Assembly (NCBI RefSeq): GCF_027912835.1
Contig: NZ_CP115768.1
Location: 124,001 to 188,000 of the forward strand
From: Paracoccus sediminicola
Lineage (GTDB): Bacteria; Pseudomonadota; Alphaproteobacteria; Rhodobacterales; Rhodobacteraceae
Direction: 5' to 3'
DNA length: 64,000 nucleotides
Under the pieces are notes generated by a model, which did not search any database, was not told where the DNA came from, and was given only the letters and a program-made list of their open reading frames with translations. Below, piece after piece: positions 8,703-17,901 of this stretch (within the stretch, counting starts at the first letter, position 1; each line of letters begins with the position of its first letter). Position numbers and translations under genes: made by a program.

Positions 8703-9350
8703 ATGAGCGACGAAAACTTGCCGGGCGGCTATGCCTCACCAGCCTGCATGGCGGCAGAACTGGCGGCGCGGACGTCCGGCGACGCGCCAGGCGATGCGGA
8801 ATGGCGGCGCGAGACCCGGGCGGCGCTGATCGCGGCGCGGGGCGCGATGACGCCAGAGGCGCGGGCCGGGGCAGAGACTCGGATCGCGGCGCGGCTGGAC
8901 AGGCTGCTTGACCAGCGTTTCGGCGGGGCAAGGGGCCTGACCATCGCGGGATACTGGCCGATCCGGGGCGAGGTGGATCTGCGCGGCTGGATGGCGCGAT
9001 GCGCCGCGCGAGGTATAGCCATCGCCTTGCCGGTGGTCGCAAAGAAGGATGCGCCGCTGGTCTTTCGCCCGTGGTCGCCCAACGCAGAGATGAAAGAGGG
9101 GCTCTGGAAGATACCGGAACCCGCGACCGACGCCGTGGTCACACCCCAGATCGTGCTGGCGCCGCTGGTTGGTTGGGACCAGTCACGGTTCCGCATGGGC
9201 TATGGCGGCGGTTTTTACGACCGGACGCTGGCGGCGATGCGGCCGCGCCCCTATGCGATCGGCATCGGCCATGAGGCGGCGCGGCTGGACAGCATCCGCC
9301 CTCAGCCCCACGACGAGGCGCTCGATCTGGTCGTGACCGAGGCCGAGTAG
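8703..9350 (+). CDS. 5-formyltetrahydrofolate cyclo-ligase
   Basis: Converts 5-formyl-THF to 5,10-methenyl-THF using ATP, returning stored folate to one-carbon metabolism. The 215-residue protein has an N-terminal extension of about 30 residues (GGYASPACMAAEL region) before the usual WRRETRAAL start, which I recall as common in Rhodobacterales members. Family motifs are GYWPIRGEVDLR, LAPLVGWDQSRFRMGYGGGFYDRTL and a DEALDLVVTE ending. In many proteobacteria this gene lies beside the 6S RNA gene; the flanks here are too short for one and I see none. Confidence 0.93.
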   Translation: MSDENLPGGYASPACMAAELAARTSGDAPGDAEWRRETRAALIAARGAMTPEARAGAETRIAARLDRLLDQRFGGARGLTIAGYWPIRGEVDLRGWMARCAARGIAIALPVVAKKDAPLVFRPWSPNAEMKEGLWKIPEPATDAVVTPQIVLAPLVGWDQSRFRMGYGGGFYDRTLAAMRPRPYAIGIGHEAARLDSIRPQPHDEALDLVVTEAE

Positions 9351-9464
9351 GGCTGAACCCCTGTTGACGCCGATATGATCCCGCTCTCGCTTGACTTCAT
9401 CCCTCGCCGGAGACTTAGTGACCGGGATATTCCTGCACCCACCGCCCTCTGGGCCGGACCGAAC

Positions 9465-9812
9465 ATGAGATCCCTGCTTGCCCTTTTGCTGCTCGCTTTG
9501 GCGACATTCGCCGCCCCGTCGGATGCAGCGCCGCGGATCGAGTGCCACGATCTGGCCGAACCCGCCGCGCCGTCCGTGGCGATGCAGAAACATGCGGGGG
9601 ATGATGGCGGGCAGTCCCTGGCCTATCCGCGGTGCACGGGCTGTCTGATGATGGCCTGTTGCGATCTGATCGTCGCGGCGCCTGCGCCCAGTTCGGTCAA
9701 AGCGGTCTTGCCGATGATCTTCCCCGCTTCGCGCGGATCATTGACCGCGCAGAGCAGGCCGGACGGGCCGGACCGGCCTCCTCGTGCCGGAGTTTCGCCG
9801 CCGCTTGCGTAA
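9465..9812 (+). CDS. Small exported protein, function unknown, Cys/Met cluster
   Basis: I do not recognise the family. From the ATG at 9465 the 115-residue product starts with a signal peptide (MRSLLALLLLALATFAAPSDA, likely cut after the Ala-rich end). The mature part is short and contains CHDL, then a tight cluster CTGCLMMACCD, which has four Cys and two Met in eleven residues, and then a proline-rich end. An earlier ATG at 9375 would bury the signal peptide, so it is not preferred. The gene lies 41 bp before the Met-rich DUF305 gene. Metal handling, perhaps copper, is inferred from composition and this neighbour. Confidence 0.6.
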   Translation: MRSLLALLLLALATFAAPSDAAPRIECHDLAEPAAPSVAMQKHAGDDGGQSLAYPRCTGCLMMACCDLIVAAPAPSSVKAVLPMIFPASRGSLTAQSRPDGPDRPPRAGVSPPLA

Positions 9813-9853
9813 CGGCCGGTTCCCGACGAAATCCGACAAACGAGGATACACAT

Positions 9854-10216
9854 ATGAAACTGCAATTCATTGCGGCGATTGCCGCTGCATCTTTCGCCCT
9901 GCCTGCCACCGCCGATGACACTCACGCCGCCATGAAAGGCGACATGATGGGGGCGATGGACGGCTATATGCAGCCGATGGACGAGATGATGGCCGCCATG
10001 GCCGATGTCGCGCCTACCGGCGATGCCGATGCCGATTTCCTGCTGATGATGATCCCGCATCATCAATCGGCGGTCGACATGGCCCGCGTCGTGCTGGAGG
10101 AGGGCGACGATCCCGAGATCCGCGACATGGCGCAGGAGATCATCGACGCGCAAATGTCCGAGATGGAACAGATGCGCGAGATGCTCGAGCGGCTCGGCGT
10201 CGAAATGCCGGAGTAA
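9854..10216 (+). CDS. DUF305 domain exported protein
   Basis: The 120-residue product has a signal peptide (MKLQFIAAIAAASFALPATA) and one DUF305 domain, whose hallmark MIPHHQSAVDMA is present at about residues 70-81. The function of DUF305 proteins is unsettled; they are small ferritin-like helical domains often near metal or copper resistance genes. The mature N-terminus is rich in Met and Asp (DMMGAMDGYMQPMDEMMAAM), which suits soft-metal binding. The ATG at 9854 follows GAGGA. It probably shares a transcript with the exported Cys/Met protein, and a strong terminator follows. Confidence 0.88.
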   Translation: MKLQFIAAIAAASFALPATADDTHAAMKGDMMGAMDGYMQPMDEMMAAMADVAPTGDADADFLLMMIPHHQSAVDMARVVLEEGDDPEIRDMAQEIIDAQMSEMEQMREMLERLGVEMPE

Positions 10217-10236
10217 CCGGCGCGCCGCGCAACAGG

Positions 10237-10262
10237 AAAGGGGGCCAGGCGGCCCCCTTTTT
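10237..10262 (+). terminator. Rho-independent terminator after the DUF305 gene
   Basis: AAAGGGGGCC (10237-10246) and GGCCCCCTTT (10251-10260) make a perfect 10-bp stem with a four-base loop, ending in a T run. Its symmetry means it could also act on the convergent scoAB transcript. Confidence 0.85.
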
Positions 10263-10285
10263 CACGTCTTTTGCAGTCAAGCGGC

Positions 10286-10924
10286 TCAGACGATCTTTGC
10301 CTCGGTCGCATCGCGAAGCTCGTCTTCCGAGACGCCATCCGCCAGCTCGACGATCTTCAGCCCGCCCTCGACCACGTCCAGCACGCCGAGATTGGTGATG
10401 ATGCGATCCACCACGCCGGTGCCGGTCAGCGGCAGGGTGCATTCCTTCAGCAGCTTGGAATCGCCATGCTTGTTCTGGTGGTCCATCACCACGATGACCT
10501 TGCCGACGCCTGCGACCAGATCCATCGCACCGCCCATGCCCTTGACCAGCTTGCCGGGGATCATCCAGTTCGCGAGATCGCCGTTTTCGGCGACCTCCAT
10601 CGCGCCCAGAATCGCCGCCGCGATCTTGCCGCCGCGGATCATGCCGAAGCTGGTCGCGCTGTCGAAATACGAGGTGCGGTCCAGCTCGGTGATGGTCTGC
10701 TTGCCGGCATTGATGAGATCGGGGTCCTCTTCGCCCTCAAAGGGAAAGGGACCCATCCCCAGCATGCCGTTTTCCGATTGCAGCGTGATGTCCTTGTCGC
10801 CGACGTAATTCGCCACCAGCGTCGGGATGCCGATGCCGAGATTGACATACCAGCCATCCTCGAGTTCCTGCGCGGCGCGCTCGGCCATCTGGTTGCGGTC
10901 CCAGCCTTTGCTTTCATCCGCCAT
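10286..10924 (-). CDS. scoB: 3-oxoacid CoA-transferase subunit B
   Basis: Beta subunit of a succinyl-CoA:3-ketoacid CoA-transferase that moves CoA from succinyl-CoA to acetoacetate or similar acids. From the ATG at 10924 it has 212 residues. The catalytic glutamate is E51 in LQSENGMLGMGPF, a hallmark of this subunit, and the GIGIPTLVANY start and KVIVVMDHQNKHG region are typical. GAGGAGG lies eight bases before this ATG, which decides against a TTG two codons earlier. The start is 3 bp from the scoA stop. Ketone-body use or polyhydroxyalkanoate breakdown is a likely role. Confidence 0.93.
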   Translation of the reverse strand: MADESKGWDRNQMAERAAQELEDGWYVNLGIGIPTLVANYVGDKDITLQSENGMLGMGPFPFEGEEDPDLINAGKQTITELDRTSYFDSATSFGMIRGGKIAAAILGAMEVAENGDLANWMIPGKLVKGMGGAMDLVAGVGKVIVVMDHQNKHGDSKLLKECTLPLTGTGVVDRIITNLGVLDVVEGGLKIVELADGVSEDELRDATEAKIV

Positions 10925-10926
10925 GA

Positions 10927-11631
10927 TCAAGCCTCCTCACGCTTGCGGGTGGTCACTTTCTCGATCCGCTTTTCGTGCTCGCCCTGAATCAGGCGGTGCA
11001 CATAGATGCCCGGCAGATGAATATGATCCGGGTCGATCGAACCGCGCGGCACGATTTCCTCGACCTCGGCCACACAGACCTTGCCGCACATCGCTGCGGG
11101 CGGGTTGAAGTTGCGGGCAGTCTTGCGGAACACGAGATTGCCCGTGTCGTCGGCCTTCCATGCCTTGACGATGGACAGATCCGCGAAGATCCCCTCTTCA
11201 AGAATATAGTCTTCGCCCCTGAACTGCTTGACTTCTTTGCCCTCGGCGATCTGGGTGCCGACGCCGGTCTTGGTATAGAAACCGGGGATGCCGGCACCGC
11301 CCGCGCGCATCCGCTCGGCCAGAGTGCCCTGAGGGTTGAATTCGAGGTCCAGCTCGCCCGAGAGATACTGGCGCATAAACTCGGCGTTCTCACCGACATA
11401 AGAGGACTGCATCTTCTTGATCTGCTTGGTGTCGAGCAGCTTACCGAGCCCGAACCCGTCTACGCCGCAATTATTGCTGGCCACGGTCAGATTTTTGGTA
11501 CCCGCCTTGACGATGGCGTCGATCAGCAATTCGGGGATGCCGCACAGGCCGAAGCCGCCCGCAGCGATATGCATGCCGTCGAACAGCAGCCCGTCAAGCG
11601 CCGCGTCGGCATCGGGATAGATCTTTTTCAT
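10927..11631 (-). CDS. scoA: 3-oxoacid CoA-transferase subunit A
   Basis: Alpha subunit of the same CoA-transferase, 234 residues from the ATG at 11631. The start [15 protein letters not shown] and the motif [15 protein letters not shown] are characteristic, as is [22 protein letters not shown] directly precedes the chosen ATG, and the 18 in-frame codons before it look non-coding and overlap a possible promoter. It is transcribed first, with scoB following within one Shine-Dalgarno length. The VOC-like frame upstream runs 38 bp into it on the same strand. Confidence 0.93.
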   Translation of the reverse strand: MKKIYPDADAALDGLLFDGMHIAAGGFGLCGIPELLIDAIVKAGTKNLTVASNNCGVDGFGLGKLLDTKQIKKMQSSYVGENAEFMRQYLSGELDLEFNPQGTLAERMRAGGAGIPGFYTKTGVGTQIAEGKEVKQFRGEDYILEEGIFADLSIVKAWKADDTGNLVFRKTARNFNPPAAMCGKVCVAEVEEIVPRGSIDPDHIHLPGIYVHRLIQGEHEKRIEKVTTRKREEA

Positions 11632-12055
11632 CTCTTCCTCCGGATAAGTCGCCGATGTTGTCGCAAGGGGGGGCTGTGCTGTCAACGGACGGTAGCGTTA
11701 GCAGCGCGCTCTGGGGCGGCGTGAAGATGTCGATCAGCACGTTCTCCGGGCCTTGCAGAATGAAACGCCGCTGGCCGAAATCTTCGTTGCGGAGGGGCGG
11801 GATCGCGGTCAGCTCGGCGGCGCGAAGGCGGCCATACTCGGCAGCGACATTCTCGATCTCGAAATTCAGCAGAGGGCCGGTGCTGCCCCTTGGCCCTTGC
11901 TCCAAGCCGGTGTCGTGATTGCCGTCGCGTATCTTGAGATTGACCGTCGGATCGTCCGGCATCTGGCGATGGAAATACCAGCGCGTCCCGGACAGCGGTG
12001 CAAAGCCGAAATGCCGCATCAGATATTCTGCCGCGGCAGAGGCATGGGCGGTCAT
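11594..12055 (-). CDS. VOC (glyoxalase-like) family protein, possibly degraded
   Basis: The frame reads as a vicinal-oxygen-chelate protein from the first helix onwards: [14 protein letters not shown], then [37 protein letters not shown] and LIDIFTPPQ. Two things look wrong. After TPPQ, where relatives soon end, about 30 unlike residues run on and overlap scoA by 38 bp. At the front, the usual first beta strand is poorly matched; an earlier ATG at 12145 could supply it, but the same DNA also reads as a protein-like frame on the other strand. It may be a divergent gene or one losing its ends. Function unknown. Confidence 0.45.
   Translation of the reverse strand: MTAHASAAAEYLMRHFGFAPLSGTRWYFHRQMPDDPTVNLKIRDGNHDTGLEQGPRGSTGPLLNFEIENVAAEYGRLRAAELTAIPPLRNEDFGQRRFILQGPENVLIDIFTPPQSALLTLPSVDSTAPPCDNIGDLSGGRDEKDLSRCRRGA
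11657..11685 (-). promoter_or_regulatory. Candidate scoAB promoter
   Basis: Read on the minus strand, a perfect -35 hexamer TTGACA lies at 11685-11680. Seventeen bases later is GACAAC (11662-11657), a weak -10. The start codon of scoA follows 25 bp downstream. The element lies in the last codons of the VOC-like frame. Confidence 0.35.
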
Positions 12056-12217
12056 CTGGGCGGGGTCGTGTCCGACGCCGATCCGGTGAAGCTCGCCGCC
12101 TTGGCCGAGACCCTCCCGACCAGCTTCGACCGGGCCGCGCTGCATGTCTCGGCCGTTTTCCCGCCAGAGCCTTATACCGACGCGTTGGCAGGGCCGATCG
12201 ACCGGCCGAGATAGCTG

Positions 12218-14893
12218 CTATTCGTCGCCCTCGGGTGTCGCCGCTTTCTTCGCCGCAGGCTTTTTGGTTGTCGCCTTGGCCCCGCCGGTTTTCCTCGCAT
12301 TGGCCTTCTTCGCAGTGGACTTCTTCGCCGTGGTCTTCTTGGCGGCGGTCTTTGTCGCCGTCTTCTTCGCCGCCGCCTTCTTCTTCGGCGATTTCGCGGC
12401 CTTGGCGGCAATCAGTTCAAGCGCCTTTTCCATGGTCACCTCAGCCGGTTCCAGATCGCGCGGCAAGGTGGCGTTGATTTTTTCCCATTTCACATAAGGA
12501 CCATAGCGGCCATTCATCACATTGACCGGGCCGCCATCGGGATGATCGCCCAGCTCTTTCAGCGGGGTTGCCGCCGCCGCGCGGCCCCTCGTCGGTTTGG
12601 CGGCCAGCACCTCGACCGCACGGTTCATGCCGACGGTGAAAACCTCTTCGACATCGGGCAGGTTGGCGTATTTCTTGCCGTGCTTCACATAGGGGCCATA
12701 GCGCCCGATCCCGGCCTCGACCAGCTCGCCATCCTCGGGGTGGGGGCCGATGGGGCGGGGCAGGGCCAGCAGCTTCAGCGCCTGTTCCAGATCGACCGCA
12801 TTCGCGTCCCAGCCTTTCGGGATGCTGGCGCGGGGCGGTTTCGGCTGATCCTCGGTCGGCTCTCCGCGCTGCACATAGGGGCCGAAGCGGCCATTCTTCA
12901 GGCTGATCTCATCGCCCGCGTCATGGCCCAGCACGCGGTCGCCGATCGCCTCCTCGCCATCGGGGGCGGACAGGGGCCGGGTAAAGCGGCATTCCGGATA
13001 GCGCGAGCAACCGATGAAGGCCCCGCCCGAGCGCGCGGTTTTCAGGTTCAGCCGACCCTGGCCGCAAAGCGGGCATTCGCGCGGGTCGCCGCCATCCTCG
13101 CGCGGCGGGTAGAGATGTGGAGCAAGCGCGTCGTCGATGGATTCCAGAACCTCGGAGATCCGCAGATCCGAGGTGCCGTCGAGCGCCGCCGTGAAATCCC
13201 GCCAGAAACGGCGCAACACCTCGCGATAGGCGCGGTTGCCCGACGAGATATCGTCCAGCTCGGTCTCCATATTCGCGGTGAAATCATAGGAGACATAGCG
13301 CGGGAAATATTTGACCAGAAACGCCGTGACCAGCCGGCCCTTGTCTTCGGGGATCAGGCGGTTCTTGTCCCGGCGGACATATTCGCGGTCCTGGATGGTG
13401 GTCACGATGCTGGCATAGGTCGAGGGGCGGCCGATGCCGAGTTCCTCCATCTTCTTGACCAGCGTCGCCTCGGTATAGCGCGGCGGGGGCTGGGTGAAAT
13501 GCTGGCGCGCGGCGGCGGTCTTGCTGTCATCGACCAGCACGCCCTCCTCAGCCGCAAAGGCGGCGATCTTGCGAGCGGCCTCGCCCTCACTGATCTGGGG
13601 CAGACGGTTGCTGTCCTCGGAATCGTCGTCGTCGCGGCCCTGGTCGTAGACGGCCAGGAAGCCGTCGAACATCATCACCTGACCATTGGCGCGCAGCCCG
13701 ACCTGCCCGTCCTGACTGGCGATTTCGACCGTCGTGCGCTCCATCCGCGCGGCTTCCATCTGGCTGGCGAGGGTGCGCTTCCAGATCAGGTCGTAAAGCG
13801 CGCGCTGATCCTTCTCGGAAATCCGCAGCTTGTCGGGCGAAAGCGACATATCCGTGGGGCGGATACATTCATGGGCTTCCTGCGCGTTCTTCGCCTTGTT
13901 CTTGTACATGCGCGGCGATTTCGGCAGGTATTGCTGGCCGAAACGCGACTTGATGACGTCGCGGGCGGACATCACCGCCTCGGGCGCCATGTCGATCCCG
14001 TCGGTCCGCATATAGGTGATCAGCCCCGCCTCATAAAGACGCTGCGCCGTGGACATGCAGGCCCGCGCCCCGAGACCCAGCTTGCGCGACGCCTCCTGCT
14101 GGAGTGTCGAGGTCATGAAGGGCGGCCACGGGTTGCGCGTGGCGGGCTTGGCGGTGACGCTTTTGACCGTCAGATCCCGCGCATCGATGGCCGAAAGCGC
14201 AAGCCGCGCCTTCTCGGCATCGGGAATATCGAAGCGTTCCAGCCTGTCGCCGGCGAGGCTGACAAGCTGCGCATCATATTCCTCGCCCGATGGGGTCGCG
14301 AGACGGGCGTGGACGGACCAGTATTCGCGCGGCTTGAAGGCCTCGATCTCCATCTCGCGCTCGACGATCAGGCGCAGCGTGACCGATTGCACGCGCCCCG
14401 CCGATTTCGCGCCGGGCAGCTTGCGCCACAGCACCGGAGACAGGTTGAACCCGACCAGATAATCCAACGCACGACGGGCCAGATAGGCATCGACAAGATC
14501 GCGGTCGATCTCGCGCGGTTTGGCCATGGCGTCGGTCACGGCATTCTTGGTGATCGCGTTAAAGGTGACGCGACTGACCGATTTGCCCTTTTTCAGTGCA
14601 GGCGCAAGCGCTTCCAGCAGATGCCAGGAAATCGCCTCGCCCTCGCGATCAGGGTCGGTGGCGAGGATCAGCGCGTCATCGCCCGACAGCGCGTCGCGGA
14701 TCGCCTTGAGATGTTTCTTCGAATCCGAGGCCACCTCCCACCGCATGTCGAAATCGGCATCGGGGTCGACCGAGCCGTCTTTCGGAGGCAGGTCGCGGAC
14801 ATGGCCGAAGGATGCGAGAACGGTGTAATCGTCGCCCAGATATTTGTTGATCGTCTTGGCTTTGGCCGGCGATTCGACGACGACGACAGGCAT
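12218..14893 (-). CDS. topA: DNA topoisomerase I
   Basis: Type IA topoisomerase of 891 residues that relaxes negative supercoils. The N-terminal Toprim domain shows VVVESPAKAKTINKYLG and the acidic ATDPDREGEAISWHL. The catalytic tyrosine lies in LITYMRTDG. At least one C4 zinc ribbon is seen (CPLCGQGRLNLKTARSGGAF with CSRYPEC), followed by Rhodobacterales-type repeats with GPYVQRG, GPYVKHG and GPYVKW. The last 60 or so residues are a Lys/Ala tail like histone H1, probably for DNA binding. Its stop faces a short plus-strand frame, and dprA lies 129 bp upstream on the same strand. Confidence 0.97.
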   Translation of the reverse strand: MPVVVVESPAKAKTINKYLGDDYTVLASFGHVRDLPPKDGSVDPDADFDMRWEVASDSKKHLKAIRDALSGDDALILATDPDREGEAISWHLLEALAPALKKGKSVSRVTFNAITKNAVTDAMAKPREIDRDLVDAYLARRALDYLVGFNLSPVLWRKLPGAKSAGRVQSVTLRLIVEREMEIEAFKPREYWSVHARLATPSGEEYDAQLVSLAGDRLERFDIPDAEKARLALSAIDARDLTVKSVTAKPATRNPWPPFMTSTLQQEASRKLGLGARACMSTAQRLYEAGLITYMRTDGIDMAPEAVMSARDVIKSRFGQQYLPKSPRMYKNKAKNAQEAHECIRPTDMSLSPDKLRISEKDQRALYDLIWKRTLASQMEAARMERTTVEIASQDGQVGLRANGQVMMFDGFLAVYDQGRDDDDSEDSNRLPQISEGEAARKIAAFAAEEGVLVDDSKTAAARQHFTQPPPRYTEATLVKKMEELGIGRPSTYASIVTTIQDREYVRRDKNRLIPEDKGRLVTAFLVKYFPRYVSYDFTANMETELDDISSGNRAYREVLRRFWRDFTAALDGTSDLRISEVLESIDDALAPHLYPPREDGGDPRECPLCGQGRLNLKTARSGGAFIGCSRYPECRFTRPLSAPDGEEAIGDRVLGHDAGDEISLKNGRFGPYVQRGEPTEDQPKPPRASIPKGWDANAVDLEQALKLLALPRPIGPHPEDGELVEAGIGRYGPYVKHGKKYANLPDVEEVFTVGMNRAVEVLAAKPTRGRAAAATPLKELGDHPDGGPVNVMNGRYGPYVKWEKINATLPRDLEPAEVTMEKALELIAAKAAKSPKKKAAAKKTATKTAAKKTTAKKSTAKKANARKTGGAKATTKKPAAKKAATPEGDE

Positions 14894-15022
14894 GGGGAAC
14901 CTCTTGGCGGATACGGCGCGACAACATGGGGGCGCTTGGGCATGGTGTCAACGGGCAGCGCTGACGCAGCGGCGGCGCGTCGCGTGGCCGGCCCGGTTGT
15001 CCGTGAAACGTGGGGGAGGCCG

Positions 15023-16342
15023 CTAGACCAGCGAGATCTGACCGCCTGCCATGCGGCTCAGCCTGCCTTCGAGTTCCAGTTTGATCAGCAAAGGCGCCAG
15101 CGTCTCGGCCGTGATGCCGGTCTCGCGGATCAGCGTGTTCTCGTCGGTCGGGCTGGGGGAAAGCCGGGCCAGGATACGGCGCTCGGCCTGCGGATCGTGG
15201 GACGCGCCACGATGCGGCAGGGGCAAGCCGGGCCGGGCGGGCGTGATCTTCTGGGCGAGACGTGCGGGGAGGGCTGCGGCGCCCCGTTCCCCGCGCGCGG
15301 TGTCGGCGCTGCGTGCCGCGGCATCGGTGGGCGGCATCTGGCCCTGCCTCCCGTCGGGTTCGCCCTGCGGCCCCGCCCCGCCGCCCGATTGGTCGCCGCC
15401 ATCTCGGCCATCCTCGCCAAAGAGCGCAGCCTGAAGGGTTTCAACCGCTTCGATGACATCCTCGGCGTTTCTCACGAGGGTGGCACCGTCGCGGATGAGC
15501 TGGTTGCAGCCGCCGGCCCGCCCGTCGACCGGGTGGCCCGGCACGGCAAGCACCTCTCGACCCTGATCAAGAGCGTCGCGGGCGGTGATGAGGCTGCCCG
15601 ATTTCGCCGCCGCCTCGACCACCACCACCGCATGAGACAGCCCCGAGATGATCCGGTTGCGCAGCGGGAAATGCCGCGCGACAGGTTCCATCCCCGGGGG
15701 CTGTTCCGAAATCAGACAGCCGCGGTCGCAGATCGTCGCGGCGAGAATGCGGTTCTCGGCCGGATAGATCATGTCGATGCCGCCCGCCATCACGGCGATC
15801 GTGCCGTGGCGCAGGCTGGCCTCATGCGCGGCGCTGTCGATGCCGCGGGCGAGGCCAGAGGTCACGGCCACGCCCATCTCGGCCAGGGCGGCAGAAATGC
15901 CGCGGGCCATGCGCAGCCCCAGCGATGACGCATTGCGCGCGCCGATCACCGCCAGCTTGGGCCGGGACAGCGCCGAGAGATTGCCCTTCACCCAGATCAG
16001 CGGCGGCGCATCGGGGATGGCGCGCAGCAGAGGCGGATAGTCGTGCGCATCGCAGCGGATCAACCGTGCACCGCTCTTGCGGCCAGCCTTCAGCTCGGCG
16101 GCGGCGACGCCTGCGGGGCAAGGCTGGTAATCCTCGACCCCGGCGTGCCGCGCCATGTCGGGCAGAGCCGCGAGCGCGTCGGCGGCGTTGCCATGTTCTT
16201 CCATCATGCGGTGGAATGTCGCCGGTCCGACCCGGCGGGAGCGAATGAGACGGATGAAGGCCAGATCATCGTCTTTCGCGGTGGGTGGGGTGTGGGGGGT
16301 GTTGAAAGAAAACAACCTCGTCGACCTCTCCGCCTCATTCAC
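15023..16342 (-). CDS. dprA: DNA processing protein DprA
   Basis: DprA binds incoming single-stranded DNA and loads RecA during transformation. The 439-residue protein has the Rossmann-like core with GARNASSLGLRMARGI, TSGLARGIDSAAHEASL, GGIDMIYPAEN and SEQPPGMEPVARHFPLRNRIISGLS. A winged-helix-like C-terminal domain is seen in the last 60 residues (ENTLIRETGITAETLAPLLIKLELEGRL). Between them lies a Gly/Gln/Pro-rich linker of about 80 residues with no clear fold. The start is GTG at 16340-16342; no better ATG is near. It is probably co-transcribed with topA downstream. Confidence 0.94.
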   Translation of the reverse strand: MNEAERSTRLFSFNTPHTPPTAKDDDLAFIRLIRSRRVGPATFHRMMEEHGNAADALAALPDMARHAGVEDYQPCPAGVAAAELKAGRKSGARLIRCDAHDYPPLLRAIPDAPPLIWVKGNLSALSRPKLAVIGARNASSLGLRMARGISAALAEMGVAVTSGLARGIDSAAHEASLRHGTIAVMAGGIDMIYPAENRILAATICDRGCLISEQPPGMEPVARHFPLRNRIISGLSHAVVVVEAAAKSGSLITARDALDQGREVLAVPGHPVDGRAGGCNQLIRDGATLVRNAEDVIEAVETLQAALFGEDGRDGGDQSGGGAGPQGEPDGRQGQMPPTDAAARSADTARGERGAAALPARLAQKITPARPGLPLPHRGASHDPQAERRILARLSPSPTDENTLIRETGITAETLAPLLIKLELEGRLSRMAGGQISLV

Positions 16343-16417
16343 AGGCGTTATGGTGCGACAATGGTTAAATTTCGGTTAGCGAAACAGGGATTTGCGAAGA
16401 AAATTGAAGGGGGCCTC

Positions 16418-17842
16418 TTAGCCCGATGCCGAACCGCCAACAGTAAGGCCGCCGATCATCAGCGTCGGGAGGCCCACCCCGACCGGCACCCATTGCCCCT
16501 GCTTGCCGCAGGTGCCGACACCGGGATCGAGCGCCAGATCATTGCCGATGGCGCGGATATGTTGCAGCGCGGTGGCACCGTCGCCGATCAGCGTCGCGCC
16601 GCGGATCGGCGCGCCGACCTGACCGTTTTTCACCCGGTAGGCCTCGGTGCAGGAAAACACGAATTTGCCGTTGGTGATGTCCACCTGACCGCCGCCGAAC
16701 CCGACCGCATAGATCCCGTCCTTCAGGTCGGACAGGATCGCCTCGGGGCTGGCCTCGCCCCCCAGCATAAAGGTGTTTGTCATGCGCGGCATCGGCGCGT
16801 GGGCGTAGCTTTCGCGGCGGCCGTTGCCGGTGGGCTCGACCCCCATCAGCCGCGCGTTCTGGCGATCCTGAAGATAGCCGACCAGCACGCCGTCCTCGAT
16901 CAGCACGTTGCGGCCCGGCGCGCTGCCTTCGTCATCGACGCTGATCGAGCCGCGCCGGTCGGGGATGGTGCCGTCATCGATCACCGTCACACCGGGCGCG
17001 GCGACGCGCTGCCCCATCAGCCCGGCGAAAGCCGAGTGTCCCTTGCGGTTGAAATCCCCCTCGAGCCCGTGCCCGACCGCCTCGTGCAGCAGGATGCCGG
17101 GCCAGCCGGGGCCGAGCACCACGTCCATCACCCCCGCAGGTGCCGGTTCGGCACGCAGATTGACCAGGGCGATGCGCAGCGCCTCGCGGGTGCGGGCTTG
17201 CCAGTGTTCCGGCTCGACGAGCCCTGCGAGCGAGACGCGCCCGCCTCCGCCGCTATGCCCGGTCTCGCGGCGGGCATTATCCTCGACGATGACTGCGACA
17301 TTCAGTCGCGCCATCGGCCTAATATCGGTGACCAGCCCGCCTTCGGGACGCAGGATCGCCACCTCTTGCAGGCTGGAGGCCAGCGATACGCTGACCTGCA
17401 CCACCCGCGGATCGAGATCGCGGGCGAAAGCGTCGATTTCCCGCAGGAGGTCGATCCGCGTCGCGATGTCGATCCCCTCGGCGGGATCGACGGCCTGGTA
17501 GAGCGGCGAGATCCGCGCGTCGGGCGGCAGAGCCAGGCTGCGCCCGCCATTGCCCACGGCGAGCCGCACCGTTTCGGCTGCGCGTTGCAGCGCCGGCAGG
17601 CTGAGTTCGGTCGAATGGGCATAGCCCGTCACCTCGCCTGCCACCGCGCGCAGACCAAATCCGGTGCTGGCGGTATAGCTTGAACCGCGCAGCCGCCGGT
17701 CGTCGAAGACCAGCGATTCCGCATGCGCACGCTCGACGAAGATCTCGCCGTCATCTGCGCCATTTGTCGCATCCCGGAGCACATCAAGCGCCGCATCGCG
17801 GTCGAAATGGTCCTCAAATGGCTGAAATTGCGCTGATGTCAT
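16418..17842 (-). CDS. tldD: Metalloprotease TldD
   Basis: TldD forms with TldE a zinc protease that degrades unfolded peptides and matures some modified peptides such as microcins. The 474-residue length is normal. The zinc motif is H253-E254-x3-H258 in LLHEAVGHGLEGD. Other family segments are GRNVLIEDGVLVGYLQDR and the C-terminal PTLMIGGLTVGG. The partner tldE/pmbA is not in this window. The ATG at 17842 diverges from ctaC with 172 bp between the starts, which should contain both promoters. Confidence 0.96.
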   Translation of the reverse strand: MTSAQFQPFEDHFDRDAALDVLRDATNGADDGEIFVERAHAESLVFDDRRLRGSSYTASTGFGLRAVAGEVTGYAHSTELSLPALQRAAETVRLAVGNGGRSLALPPDARISPLYQAVDPAEGIDIATRIDLLREIDAFARDLDPRVVQVSVSLASSLQEVAILRPEGGLVTDIRPMARLNVAVIVEDNARRETGHSGGGGRVSLAGLVEPEHWQARTREALRIALVNLRAEPAPAGVMDVVLGPGWPGILLHEAVGHGLEGDFNRKGHSAFAGLMGQRVAAPGVTVIDDGTIPDRRGSISVDDEGSAPGRNVLIEDGVLVGYLQDRQNARLMGVEPTGNGRRESYAHAPMPRMTNTFMLGGEASPEAILSDLKDGIYAVGFGGGQVDITNGKFVFSCTEAYRVKNGQVGAPIRGATLIGDGATALQHIRAIGNDLALDPGVGTCGKQGQWVPVGVGLPTLMIGGLTVGGSASG

Positions 17843-17901
17843 GTTAGCATCCGGTCATGGGAAGGCGTCGGTCGAATCCCTGCGCGGCGGCATGTGCCGA
17901 C

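Noticed and set aside
9391..9420. MerR/CueR-type promoter (TTGACT with long spacer) before the exported Cys/Met protein
   Set aside because: There is a -35 like TTGACT and a direct GACTT repeat, but no proper dyad and no acceptable -10, so the metal-regulated promoter idea is not supported.
8615..9464. 6S RNA gene near the 5-formyl-THF cyclo-ligase gene
   Set aside because: The association is common in proteobacteria, but the flanks are too short and show no long rod-like structure.
12542..15928. 1128-codon plus-strand frame opposite topA and dprA
   Set aside because: Both minus-strand genes are unmistakable; the long frame is a GC-rich shadow without motifs.
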